Assembly: GCA_026706025.1 (NCBI GenBank)
Contig: JAPOZO010000049.1
Span: 1 to 64,000, forward strand
Direction of reading: 5' to 3'
Origin: Candidatus Poribacteria bacterium
Lineage (GTDB): Bacteria; Poribacteria; WGA-4E; WGA-3G
DNA: 64,000 nt
The number at the start of each line of letters is the position of its first letter. The first letter of the stretch is position 1. The notes below the pieces were generated by a model, which ran no database searches, had not been told where the DNA came from, and saw only the letters and a program-made list of their open reading frames with translations. Both the position numbers and the translations under genes were made by a program. Shown piece after piece: positions 50,828 through 59,121 of this stretch.

Positions 50828-52969
50828 TTGAAAAAGATACTGATCCTTTTAATTTGCCTGGTCCCGTTTAGTGCTATCGCTCAAACTAATGAAACGCCCC
50901 AGTCAAGCTCAGCAGAAAACGAAACAGCTCCTCCTGTTGTTAAGTTAGACCCTGTAACAGTTGAAGGAGAGCGAATCGAAAGAAAACCGCGACATACTTT
51001 GGATGACAGTTTTATCAGGCGTGCCACAGGAAGCGCAGGAGACCCGCTTCGAGTATTAAATCACCTTCCCAGCATCGGTGTGCTGAACGATTTCGTCGGC
51101 ATCCTCTCTGTGCGAGGCGGTGGACCTGAGGATAACCTCTACTATTTCGATCGACTGCCGTTAGGATACCCGTACCATCTCCACGGAATCGTCTCCACTG
51201 TCAATGCTGATGTGATTGAAAATATTGAGGTGTATCCGGGTGGATACGGCGCAGAGTTCGGTGCGGACTCACAGGCTGTGATTGACATCCACTCGCGTAC
51301 GAAGACTGATACTCGGTTAGGCGGAACAGCCAACGCCAATCCCGTGTATGCTCAAGCCTTCCTTGAAGGAAATATAGGCGAACAAGGGTACTGGTACGCC
51401 TTTGGACGGCGGAGTTATATGGGGCCTCTTTTTGAATTGTTACCACGGTTGTTAGAAATTGAGGATGATCGGGTGACCGAGGTGCCAAGTTTTTGGAGTT
51501 ATCAGGGTAAAGCGGTCTACCAATTAAATAACACACACAGGTTGGTAGTCAACACCATTGGAGCAGACGATTCCGGCGAATTGAACTTTACTTCAGATGA
51601 AGTGTCTGATAGCGACCTGCCAGGTCCACTGAGCTCAAATAACCCCTTCGATTCACAAGGGATTCATCTCTATTCCGAAAAACAGGACGTATTCACATCA
51701 ATTGTGTCACTCACGCGTTCATTCTCCCGGACGGAACTTAAGTTCGGTGAAGGTTACTTCTATCGGAGCGCACAAAGCGTCTACGCACTGCGAAGTGACC
51801 TCAAGTACTGGATCAAGCATCCGAAAACGCTGCTGGAATCTGGATTTGTACTTTCAAATCTCCCTATATCACTGATGAGTGTCGGTGCGCGTCCTTTTGA
51901 AGAAGGGGATCCAGACTATGATTTCAGGCTTAAGCAAGATGGAGAAAAAATCCTTACCAATATATCCAAGAGCCTGCATCGTCTCGAAGGGTACCTGCAA
52001 GCAACACAGGACTTACCTTCGCCTCGCTACACTGACCTCTATGCCACTATCGGGATGCGTGCAAGCTATTTTAATCTGATAGACAACTTTTCACTCCAAC
52101 CGCGTGGGCTCCTCGGCGTGAGGCTCGGACCAGATTTTGAGAATACCGAAGAACCACATCTTTTTCCCATAGATCTCCGTTTCATGTACGGCAGTTATGT
52201 TCAGAACCCGCAGTTTTATCAAGTCGTCCTTGGGAAAGAGAATCCAGAGATTGCCCCAAGTCTGGCAAGGCATTATGTCGTTGCATTGGAAAAAATGTTA
52301 ACCTCAAAACCGAAGGAAATAGGTTCAACTGTACCTACAAAGAAGAGACCGTTACCCAATCAGACAAAGATTGAAATCGCTGGCTATTACAAAGACCTTC
52401 GCGATATGATTACTTATAACACATCCGAAAGACGTTATCAGAACCAGCGAACCGGATATGTGAAAGGTGTTGAGGTCTCATTGGAGCATCAAATAGGCGA
52501 CGCGCTGCGGGGTTGGCTCTCTTACGCTTATACTATCTCTAAACGCCAAGATTCTCCAAGGGATGACGAGCGCTTTTATATGTATAATACGCCACATGTT
52601 GTAACGATCGGCATGAATTATCAATCAGACAGATGGGAATTTGGCGCAAATTGGCAATACAAGAGTGGCGCGCTATATTCGCCGTTGGTTGATCGGGAAC
52701 GGTATACCAATCCGTTTACTAAAAACAAAACGTGGCTACCAATTTACGGCGATCCGGAGCGCACAGCAGCATATCATCGCTTGGATTTACGGTTCCACTT
52801 ATCTTTCTTAAATATCGGCAGATGGAAGGGAGGGTTTACCGCAGAACTCTGGAACGCTTACAACCGCACCAACATCCTTCAAGTTCGCTACAACAAAAAT
52901 TATACAAAACAAGTACCGGTCGCCCAATTGCCTATAATCCCCTTCCTGGCACTGACGTTGGAATTTTGA
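50828..52969 (+). CDS. TonB-dependent receptor
   Basis: A 713-aa outer membrane receptor with a signal peptide (ILILLICLVPFSAIAQ). It has no carboxypeptidase-like domain but does have a plug domain similar to that of the previous protein: LRVLNHLPSIGVLNDFVGILSVRGGGPEDNLYYFDRLPLGYPYH. The barrel ends IPFLALTLEF. The TTG start is supported by AGGAG with a 7-nt spacer. It is a close paralogue of its neighbour, sharing the ENIEVYPGGYGAEFGADSQAVIDI-type motif, so the pair arose by tandem duplication. Substrate unknown. Confidence 0.88.
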   Translation: MKKILILLICLVPFSAIAQTNETPQSSSAENETAPPVVKLDPVTVEGERIERKPRHTLDDSFIRRATGSAGDPLRVLNHLPSIGVLNDFVGILSVRGGGPEDNLYYFDRLPLGYPYHLHGIVSTVNADVIENIEVYPGGYGAEFGADSQAVIDIHSRTKTDTRLGGTANANPVYAQAFLEGNIGEQGYWYAFGRRSYMGPLFELLPRLLEIEDDRVTEVPSFWSYQGKAVYQLNNTHRLVVNTIGADDSGELNFTSDEVSDSDLPGPLSSNNPFDSQGIHLYSEKQDVFTSIVSLTRSFSRTELKFGEGYFYRSAQSVYALRSDLKYWIKHPKTLLESGFVLSNLPISLMSVGARPFEEGDPDYDFRLKQDGEKILTNISKSLHRLEGYLQATQDLPSPRYTDLYATIGMRASYFNLIDNFSLQPRGLLGVRLGPDFENTEEPHLFPIDLRFMYGSYVQNPQFYQVVLGKENPEIAPSLARHYVVALEKMLTSKPKEIGSTVPTKKRPLPNQTKIEIAGYYKDLRDMITYNTSERRYQNQRTGYVKGVEVSLEHQIGDALRGWLSYAYTISKRQDSPRDDERFYMYNTPHVVTIGMNYQSDRWEFGANWQYKSGALYSPLVDRERYTNPFTKNKTWLPIYGDPERTAAYHRLDLRFHLSFLNIGRWKGGFTAELWNAYNRTNILQVRYNKNYTKQVPVAQLPIIPFLALTLEF

Positions 52970-53063
52970 TAATCCTGCCCAATTGAATTTTATATAGCCT
53001 AATTCGCCTCCTTTTTCGTCTATACATTAATCAGAATCTCGTTCCCCAAAGGAGGCAACGTTT

Positions 53064-55325
53064 TTGGACGAGTATCTATTTTCTTCCCTCAAATTCCAAA
53101 AGTTCATAACTTTCTTGTGCGTCGTCACGCTATTGCCCACTATTATCGCCAACGGACATGCCGAGACACATAACAACCAGATTAAAGCATACCGTACCTA
53201 CGAGAGCGTCGAAATTGACGGTGATTTAACAGAAGCGGATTGGCAGCGTGCGGAACCGATGGATCGGTTTGTACAGGTCGAGCCAAATGTAGGCGAAAAC
53301 ATGTCGGAACCAATGGAACTTCGGATCCTCTACGACGATGAGAATATTTACTTCGGTTTTACCTGTTTCGACTCAGAGATGTCCAAACTCATCGCAAACG
53401 AAATGCGCAGGGATGCCCGGGACCTACACGAAAACGACAACGTTTTTGTGCTATTGGATACATATAACGACAAACGGAGCGGTTTTTTCTTTCGGATGAA
53501 CCCGCTTGGCGCGATACAGGACAGAGCCATTACGAACAGTGGCGATTCGATGAACACCGATTGGGACGCCGTTGTCGCATGCAAGTCAAAAATTAACGAT
53601 TCCTACTGGACAGCGGAACTCAGCATTCCGTTTAGTCAACTCCGTTTTGAACAGAACGATCCGATGACATGGGGCATCAATGCTGGACGCGGCATTGCTC
53701 GCCAGCGAGAAGAGGGTATATGGATGCCTGTTCCATCCTCTTATGGCGGTCGGGCAAAATACCGAACAGCACATGTCGGGAACCTTGTCGGACTCGAAGG
53801 AATTGCACCCTCTCGAAACCTTGAATTTCTGCCGTATTTTCTGCCCGGTATCACCCAAGTTAAAGATGATAACGGCACACTCCAAACGACACGTGAATTC
53901 AAACTCGGGTTCGATGCAAAATACGGTATCACCTCAAATCTCACCGCTGACATCACTTATAACACCGACTTCGCACAAGTTGAAGCAGATGAGGAACAGG
54001 TAAATCTTACCCGATTCAGTCTCTTTTTTCCTGAGAAACGACCCTTCTTTCTCGAAGGCGCAGGGCTTTTCGATTTTGGTATTCCACGGACGAGTTCCCG
54101 TCGACCGCCACCGATGCTCCTTTTTTATAGCCGACGGATTGGTCTCGCACAAGGGAACGCTATTCCGATTATCTTTGGTGGAAAAGCGAGTGGCAAGGTA
54201 GGTTCTTACGGTGTAGGATTTCTCAATGTTCTGACAAACGAATTCTATGAGGCTGGTACAGACGACGATGATCCAATCGACATCCCGCGCACTAACTTTT
54301 CCGTGATGCGGATTACGAAAGATATTGCCGCAGGTTCGCGGATCGGGGTGATGGCAGTTAATAAAGACGACTTCGGAGATTACAACCGCGCAGGCGGTTT
54401 CGACTTTGAATATCGACCCAACGATCGTCTAAATGTTCGAGGCATGTGGTCCCGAACTTTTGAACCCGGTATGTCTGGTCAGAATAACGCTTGGTACCTC
54501 GGTTCTCGATGGCAGAATAATCGCTTCCGTCTGGAGGGGGCGTATACCGACATTGATGATGATTTCAATCCCGCTGTCGGATATGTGCGACGTACCGGCA
54601 TCCGAAATCTTCGTGGCGAGGCACGCTGGATTCCAAACCCCCAAAAATTTGGTATCCGACAAGTTTGGACGGGGCCAGAGGTGAACTATCTTCTCAACCA
54701 CAACAACGAATTAGAAGAATGGAACATTTCCTATATCAATTGGTTTGAATTCGACACCGGAGACTATATCTTTTTCAGCGGTAGACGCAATTTTGAGCAA
54801 TTGAACGAGGTTTTCGATTTTCGGGATGGTATAGAAATTCCGATAGGCGACTACCAATCCAACGCATTTAATATCCGCATGTCCAGTAATGACAGCCGAC
54901 CAATTGGTGCCACCCTCGGCGGCGGCATTGAGGATTTCTACAACGGCACAGTTCGTAGAGCATACCTACAAACCACTCTTAAACCGAATGGGCATATAAG
55001 TGTGAGCGCACAATACCAATTTAATCAGGTAGTGAACCTACCAGAAGCGTATTTCACCGATGGGCAACCCCGTCCTGTTTACGTCAATCTGTTCAGAGGC
55101 AGACTTGACTATTCCTTTTCTACAGGGCTTTTTGCAAAACTCTTTGCTCAATGGAATGCTGACACAAACGTTGTGTCTACCAACTTCCTTATCAACTATA
55201 TCTATCGCCCAGGAAGCGATTTCTATTTCGTTTTCAATCAGACGTATGATACGAATGGCACGACTAAATCCCGCCTATTGGATTCAACAGTGGTTGCAAA
55301 AATGACCTATTGGTGGAATCCGTAA
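53064..55325 (+). CDS. CBM9-like plus DUF5916 outer membrane protein
   Basis: A 753-aa protein with a signal peptide (FITFLCVVTLLPTIIANGHA). A family 9 carbohydrate-binding-like beta-sandwich follows (IDGDLTEADWQRAEPMDRFVQ ... YFGFTCFDSEMSK). The rest is the DUF5916 part, with the conserved FFLEGAGLFDFG (after FPEKRP) and a long beta-rich region ending KMTYWWNP, which looks like a beta-barrel. The TTG start is well supported by AAAGGAGG. It lies 94 bp after two TonB-dependent receptors, so a joint role in binding or uptake of a polymer is plausible but inferred. Confidence 0.85.
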   Translation: MDEYLFSSLKFQKFITFLCVVTLLPTIIANGHAETHNNQIKAYRTYESVEIDGDLTEADWQRAEPMDRFVQVEPNVGENMSEPMELRILYDDENIYFGFTCFDSEMSKLIANEMRRDARDLHENDNVFVLLDTYNDKRSGFFFRMNPLGAIQDRAITNSGDSMNTDWDAVVACKSKINDSYWTAELSIPFSQLRFEQNDPMTWGINAGRGIARQREEGIWMPVPSSYGGRAKYRTAHVGNLVGLEGIAPSRNLEFLPYFLPGITQVKDDNGTLQTTREFKLGFDAKYGITSNLTADITYNTDFAQVEADEEQVNLTRFSLFFPEKRPFFLEGAGLFDFGIPRTSSRRPPPMLLFYSRRIGLAQGNAIPIIFGGKASGKVGSYGVGFLNVLTNEFYEAGTDDDDPIDIPRTNFSVMRITKDIAAGSRIGVMAVNKDDFGDYNRAGGFDFEYRPNDRLNVRGMWSRTFEPGMSGQNNAWYLGSRWQNNRFRLEGAYTDIDDDFNPAVGYVRRTGIRNLRGEARWIPNPQKFGIRQVWTGPEVNYLLNHNNELEEWNISYINWFEFDTGDYIFFSGRRNFEQLNEVFDFRDGIEIPIGDYQSNAFNIRMSSNDSRPIGATLGGGIEDFYNGTVRRAYLQTTLKPNGHISVSAQYQFNQVVNLPEAYFTDGQPRPVYVNLFRGRLDYSFSTGLFAKLFAQWNADTNVVSTNFLINYIYRPGSDFYFVFNQTYDTNGTTKSRLLDSTVVAKMTYWWNP

Positions 55326-55426
55326 TGTCAAGCACGAAGCCGTTTCAATATGAGGCTATTTAGTCAAGTCACCTCCGAACACACACTATAATGGTTTCCC
55401 TACTACAAGCAACCCCGTTTGTAGTA

Positions 55427-55474
55427 GGGCGATTCTGCGGCGTACTCGCCCAAATGCGATGTGCATTATCGCCC
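55427..55474. repeat. Cloverleaf-type repeat, copy with a changed outer stem
   Basis: Outer stem GGGCGAT (55427-55433) with ATCGCCC (55468-55474) differs from TGCGGTT/AACCGCA of the 25519 copy on both sides, yet still pairs. The core CTGCGGCGTACTCGCCC and AAATGCGATGTGCATT is conserved. This double change supports selection for the structure. The remainder of 55326-55581 shows no gene. Confidence 0.7.
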
Positions 55475-55632
55475 GCCAATTTCCTAAGTTGTTTCCAATT
55501 TTTTTCTCAACCCATCTATCGTATGCGGCTAACAACCGATTGCTCACTACTGAAAATTGAACGGTTCCACTGTTTGGCAGCAAAAAATTGACACGTGATA
55601 GACCCCGCCCTAAAGGGCGGGCTTCCGCAAAG

Positions 55633-56844
55633 TTATGCGAAAGCATTTGTGGATTTCAGAAACCGACTGGACGCTTCAACGGAGCAGCCTACTATCTTGC
55701 CAAGCAAAACAATAGGTCTTACTTCTCCTAACCCAAAGGAAGCTACCCCTTCCTTGAGAATGTTTAGAGCAGCGTTATGGTCTCTGTCAAGGGACGTTCC
55801 ACAACTTCGACAGTCCCATTCACGGACTGCTAACGTCAGGTTTGCATTTTTGTAACCGCAAACAGAACAGCATCTACTGGTCGGTGTCCACCGTCCAATC
55901 TTTAGAACGGTTTTTACCCGTTTCTTCGATTGGTGGTGGAGTTTCTGTAAGAACTCACCGAAAGCAAGATCAGAGACCTGTTTGCCAAATAGGGCTTTCA
56001 TACCGCGAAGGTTCAGATCTTCAAAGAACATTATATCAAACTTCCGACACAACTCTATCGCAAGTTTCCAATGGTGGTCTGTTCGCTGGTTCGCAGTTTT
56101 CTTATGAATGCGGAACACTCGCTTGCGACAGCGTTCTTGATTCTTAGAACCTCTAACCTTGCGGGAATATGCTTTTTGTGCCTTCACTAAATCATTCGCA
56201 TTCTGTTTATAGAACATCGGCGAAGTATATCCATGTCCGTCACTGCCAGTCAGGAAGTCTTTGAGACCCATATCGAACCCTTCGGCTTTACCCGTCTTGG
56301 GTTCGGGTTTGACTTCACTACATTCTTCTGTGAGGGTGATATACACATCTCCGAGTGCGTCTCGCGTAACTTGAACTTGTCTGATTTTGCCTGCTATGCT
56401 TCTATGCAAAGAGAAACGATACCAACGTCCATTGAGACGGATTTGATATGTCGCACAACTCCGCTCGTGTTTCTGCTTTGGAAGTAAATACTCTAACTTG
56501 ATTTGGTTGCCACGAAACGTCATGCCTTTGTGTTTCTTACAGGACTTGAATTGTGGGTGTCCTCTATCGAGTGTCCGCATCTCTTTGAAACTTTGTGCCA
56601 AACGCTTCAGCACATTTTGCAACGCCCACGAGTAAGGGATATTCCAATGTCTATACTTCTCAAGTTTCTTGAGTTTCGTTAAATGGGCAGACATTTTGGA
56701 ATACGAAAGTCCCTTACCATATCTGCGGTAATAACGCATACACAACGCAATGAAATGATTACGCACAATACCGCAAATATTCAAATCATTGTGCAAATAC
56801 TTCAAAGTCTTATCGAAAAAGAGTTGATGTTTCGTGTTTCGCAT
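55633..56844 (-). CDS. tnpB: TnpB, RNA-guided nuclease of IS200/IS605 type
   Basis: A 403-aa TnpB, complete. RuvC motifs are present: Asp191 (GFDMGLKDF), Glu275 (MFFEDLNLRG) and Asp355 (DRDHNAALNIL). A zinc ribbon is formed by Cys326/Cys329 and Cys345/Cys348. Both catalytic and structural residues are intact, so it should be active. In this family the guide (omega) RNA is made from the 3' end of tnpB and the right end; here that is the segment with the hairpin at 55604-55621. No TnpA transposase was found, so movement would need one in trans. A candidate target motif cannot be read. Confidence 0.93.
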   Translation of the reverse strand: MRNTKHQLFFDKTLKYLHNDLNICGIVRNHFIALCMRYYRRYGKGLSYSKMSAHLTKLKKLEKYRHWNIPYSWALQNVLKRLAQSFKEMRTLDRGHPQFKSCKKHKGMTFRGNQIKLEYLLPKQKHERSCATYQIRLNGRWYRFSLHRSIAGKIRQVQVTRDALGDVYITLTEECSEVKPEPKTGKAEGFDMGLKDFLTGSDGHGYTSPMFYKQNANDLVKAQKAYSRKVRGSKNQERCRKRVFRIHKKTANQRTDHHWKLAIELCRKFDIMFFEDLNLRGMKALFGKQVSDLAFGEFLQKLHHQSKKRVKTVLKIGRWTPTSRCCSVCGYKNANLTLAVREWDCRSCGTSLDRDHNAALNILKEGVASFGLGEVRPIVLLGKIVGCSVEASSRFLKSTNAFA

Positions 56845-56854
56845 GGTATATCAA

Positions 56855-56937
56855 GTATCAAGTCTTTAACCCTTGTTCAGCAGATAGGCAGACACACAAT
56901 CAAGCGATTGTGCTGAACATGTCTGCCAACTTGATAC
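56855..56937. repeat. Interlaced inverted repeats upstream of tnpB
   Basis: Four arm pairs: GTATCAAGT (56855-56863) with ACTTGATAC (56929-56937); TGTTCAGCA (56874-56882) with TGCTGAACA (56911-56919); GGCAGACA (56887-56894) with TGTCTGCC (56920-56927); CACAATC (56895-56901) with GATTGTG (56906-56912). Because the second and third pairs cross, they form a pseudoknot-like pattern. Confidence 0.65.
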
Positions 56938-57055
56938 ATATATGAAACCACTATTTTAGGTAAAAGTCAAGTTTTTTGACGCAACAAAAGGATCCGTCGC
57001 TACTACATCCCCGCCTTGAAAGGCGAGGTTTTGTAGCGGAAGATTTGATAAAAAA

Positions 57056-57105
57056 TTGACACATAAGTAAAAATATGCTATAATTAAGTATATTTATGCT
57101 ATAAT
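57056..57105 (+). promoter_or_regulatory. Consensus promoter of tonB, overlapping the element edge
   Basis: TTGACA (57056-57061), 17-bp spacer, extended -10 TGCTATAAT (TATAAT 57079-57084). A second ATGCTATAATT follows 21 bp on (TATAAT 57100-57105). The -35 lies in the 13-bp repeat that also flanks the far end of the tnpB element. Confidence 0.7.
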
Positions 57106-57211
57106 TGAGGGCGTTTACTACATTTCGTGAGTCATATTAAACATTTTGGTCGTACTTGACGTTAAAATAAGTACTTACGAATAGTTTTAAAAAAGTATTT
57201 TTGCAACGCCG

Positions 57212-57255
57212 GTTTCGGTCAACTACACACAATAACAGTGCCCTGTGACCGAAAC
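57212..57255 (+). promoter_or_regulatory. 10-bp inverted repeat in the tonB leader
   Basis: GTTTCGGTCA (57212-57221) and TGACCGAAAC (57246-57255) are exact complements with a 24-nt loop, ending 32 nt before the tonB ATG. It could be an operator or an RNA structure near the ribosome binding site AGGAGG. Confidence 0.45.
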
Positions 57256-57287
57256 TATCCCTCTTCTGTTTATAGGAGGAAAAGCGA

Positions 57288-58235
57288 ATGAGTAGCAGAA
57301 CTTCCGGTATGCTCAGTCAAATGCGAGAGCGTCGCGTTGAACGTAAGAAACCGAAGCGTTTTGTCGCATTGAAGAAGGTTTCGCTAGATCCGAGCCAGCA
57401 GAGCGACATCTCCAACGCACAGGCAAACCTGCCGAAACACCCCATCACGCAGAAACACATTAAACAGAGTTCCACAGCGTTTTCAGTCGCAATAGCGTTT
57501 CATGTCCTCATCGCTATATTTATTGGGACTTACGTTATCGTCGATCAGATTGAACAAGAAAGTGAGACTTTTGATGTCAGTATCGTCTCAGAAGAGTCAA
57601 AAGCGAAACGCCGGTTCATACGCCGAGAAGCACCGAAATTCAACGAGGCACGACAGACTCAACAAAAAGTCGTTATCAAACAGCCGGTAAGGACTAACAC
57701 CGCCCAACTGCCAAAAGATGGGTTCACAATTCCCCAAGGCCCAGAGACAGCACTTGACCTCACAACGCCTGACGTTGGCGAAGGCCTCACACCCATAGAT
57801 GTCGATCGGAATTTTGTAAAACCGACACCGACCATTGAACCCGAAACAACGGTACAAGGCTTTAAGATAGAACGTGAAACAACAACACTGATTGATAAAC
57901 TTGACACACCTGAGCCCGACGCAGCACTTGGCGTAGGTAACATTAACTTCAGTTCCGAACCAGGCGTTACTAACCCTGCGTTCAAGATCAGAGTAGAGCC
58001 GAAGTATCCGGAAAATGCCAAGAAAGCAGGTAAGGTAGGCGACGTTATTTTGCAAGCAACCATCGATGAAAATGGCATCCCAAAAGACATTGAAGCATTG
58101 ACAAAACTCGGATTCGGGCTCGAAGAAGCGGCAATCGCTGCGTTCAAAAAATCTTCTTTCCGTCCAGCAATGAAGGGTGAAACACCTATTAGTAAGCAAG
58201 TTCAAATAACCTACGAGTTTACACTTGACGACTAA
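57288..58235 (+). CDS. tonB: TonB energy transducer
   Basis: A 315-aa TonB protein linking inner-membrane energy to outer membrane receptors. It has an unusually basic N-terminal extension (about 70 residues). One transmembrane helix follows at about 65-85 (FSVAIAFHVLIAIFIGTYVIVDQ), with SVAIAFH before it as in other TonB proteins. A Pro/Thr-rich periplasmic linker and the C-terminal domain (VEPKYPENAKKAGKVGDVILQATIDENG ... IAAFKKSSFRPA) complete it. AGGAGG precedes the ATG. No ExbB or ExbD gene is nearby. The two receptors at 48.5-53 kb are likely clients. A truncated copy of its 5' end follows the stop. Confidence 0.9.
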   Translation: MSSRTSGMLSQMRERRVERKKPKRFVALKKVSLDPSQQSDISNAQANLPKHPITQKHIKQSSTAFSVAIAFHVLIAIFIGTYVIVDQIEQESETFDVSIVSEESKAKRRFIRREAPKFNEARQTQQKVVIKQPVRTNTAQLPKDGFTIPQGPETALDLTTPDVGEGLTPIDVDRNFVKPTPTIEPETTVQGFKIERETTTLIDKLDTPEPDAALGVGNINFSSEPGVTNPAFKIRVEPKYPENAKKAGKVGDVILQATIDENGIPKDIEALTKLGFGLEEAAIAAFKKSSFRPAMKGETPISKQVQITYEFTLDD

Positions 58236-58283
58236 GCATACTGCTTGTTATTCTGCGCTTCTTACTTAAAGGAAACAAAATGA

Positions 58284-58382
58284 ATGAGTCGCAGAACTTC
58301 TGATATGCTCAGTCAAATGCGGCAGTGTCGTGCTGAACGTAAGAAACCGAAGAAGTTCACCCGATTTTTAGCAACCCTTTAG
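58284..58382 (+). pseudogene. Truncated copy of the tonB 5' end
   Basis: Thirty-two codons (MSRRTSDMLSQMRQCRAER...) match the first 25 residues of TonB at 19 positions. It has its own AAAGGAAAC site, then diverges and stops at TAG (58380-58382), overlapping the end of the opposing FliG-like gene. It is the remnant of a tandem tonB duplication, though a short peptide could still be made. Confidence 0.6.
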
Positions 58383-59121
58383 CTGCGAAGTTTCGCACTA
58401 AACTGACAACCGATTGGCGAGCGGTATAGGCAATCTGTGTCTGTTCAAACGTCAATTGTGCAATTTCCGCCTCTACAGCCTCCGCTTGGGAGGCTGACAT
58501 ATTTTCAAGGAACCGATCGTGTATTACTGGTGGGGCATTGTGTAGGGCAAGAGCCAAGGTCGGTTTGTCTAATACCTGCAGGATAGTTTTGATCGCTTCA
58601 TTCTCCAAATTACTTAAATCTTCAAAGGTAAACAACTTCTCAGAGACGCTCTCCACCACCTCCGGTTGTCTCTCTGCCAATCTTTCCAACAACCGATTCT
58701 GCCCTGCGATATCCATATAGGACAGTAGTTTAGCAAGATTTGCTGCGCCGTCACCCAAGAAGGTCGTTTTCTGGAGTGCCTCCTTAATCTTGGCAATCTG
58801 TTCGTCCCAGATTTGTGTCGCGCGTTCGGCATCAACGATCTCTGTTGTCGTCACCTTCTCAGCGATGCGGACCTGTTTATCAAACGGTAACATCGCGAAA
58901 ACTTTTCCAACATGCACGGCGAGGGCGTTTTCGATAGATTCACTTTTCAGCTGCGTGCACATCACAAAAAACAGCGCAGCGTCGTCATCGTCTACGTTCT
59001 GGAACGCTGCTAAAATGACTTGTGGGTGTGTTTCGTCAAGCAAAGCCTTCAACGCTTGCAGTGCAGCATCATCCAAAAATGGCGGATTTGTCGTCTGTGC
59101 GTCTGTATTAGGAACCGACAC
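58357..59121 (-). CDS. FliG-like protein with altered torque residues
   Basis: About 254 aa. It matches the middle and C-terminal domains of flagellar switch protein FliG: THPQVILAAFQNVDDDDAALF, and EKLFTFEDLSNLENEAIKTILQVLDKPTLALALHNAPPVIHDRFLENMS, with the C-terminal four-helix domain. In FliG the next helix has charged residues that interact with the stator (SQRAAD and RDD in E. coli). Here it reads SASQAEAVEAE, so the arginine and the aspartate pair are not conserved. The start is taken as GTG 59121 after AGGGG; an ATG at 59157 would overlap purM by 50 nt. No other flagellar gene is seen, so it may have another role. Confidence 0.75.
   Translation of the reverse strand: MSVPNTDAQTTNPPFLDDAALQALKALLDETHPQVILAAFQNVDDDDAALFFVMCTQLKSESIENALAVHVGKVFAMLPFDKQVRIAEKVTTTEIVDAERATQIWDEQIAKIKEALQKTTFLGDGAANLAKLLSYMDIAGQNRLLERLAERQPEVVESVSEKLFTFEDLSNLENEAIKTILQVLDKPTLALALHNAPPVIHDRFLENMSASQAEAVEAEIAQLTFEQTQIAYTARQSVVSLVRNFAAKGLLKIG

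Larger units (their letters stand above)
55582..57062 (-). mobile_element. IS200/IS605-like element carrying tnpB only
   Basis: Holds one tnpB gene and no tnpA. The right-end hairpin CCCGCCC/GGGCGGG is at 55604-55621, just after the tnpB stop. The left-end hairpin CGCCTT/AAGGCG is at 57012-57025, inside an outer stem CTACA (57003-57007) / TGTAG (57032-57036). A 13-bp direct repeat AAAAAATTGACAC lies at both ends (55582-55594 and 57050-57062). Exact ends cannot be fixed; IS605-type elements usually leave no target duplication, so the repeat may be part of the ends. Confidence 0.75.

Noticed and set aside
55427-55474. tRNA-like cloverleaf as a tRNA gene
   Set aside because: It has only two inner hairpins and lacks tRNA-invariant bases such as GTTCRA and the CCA-proximal stem.
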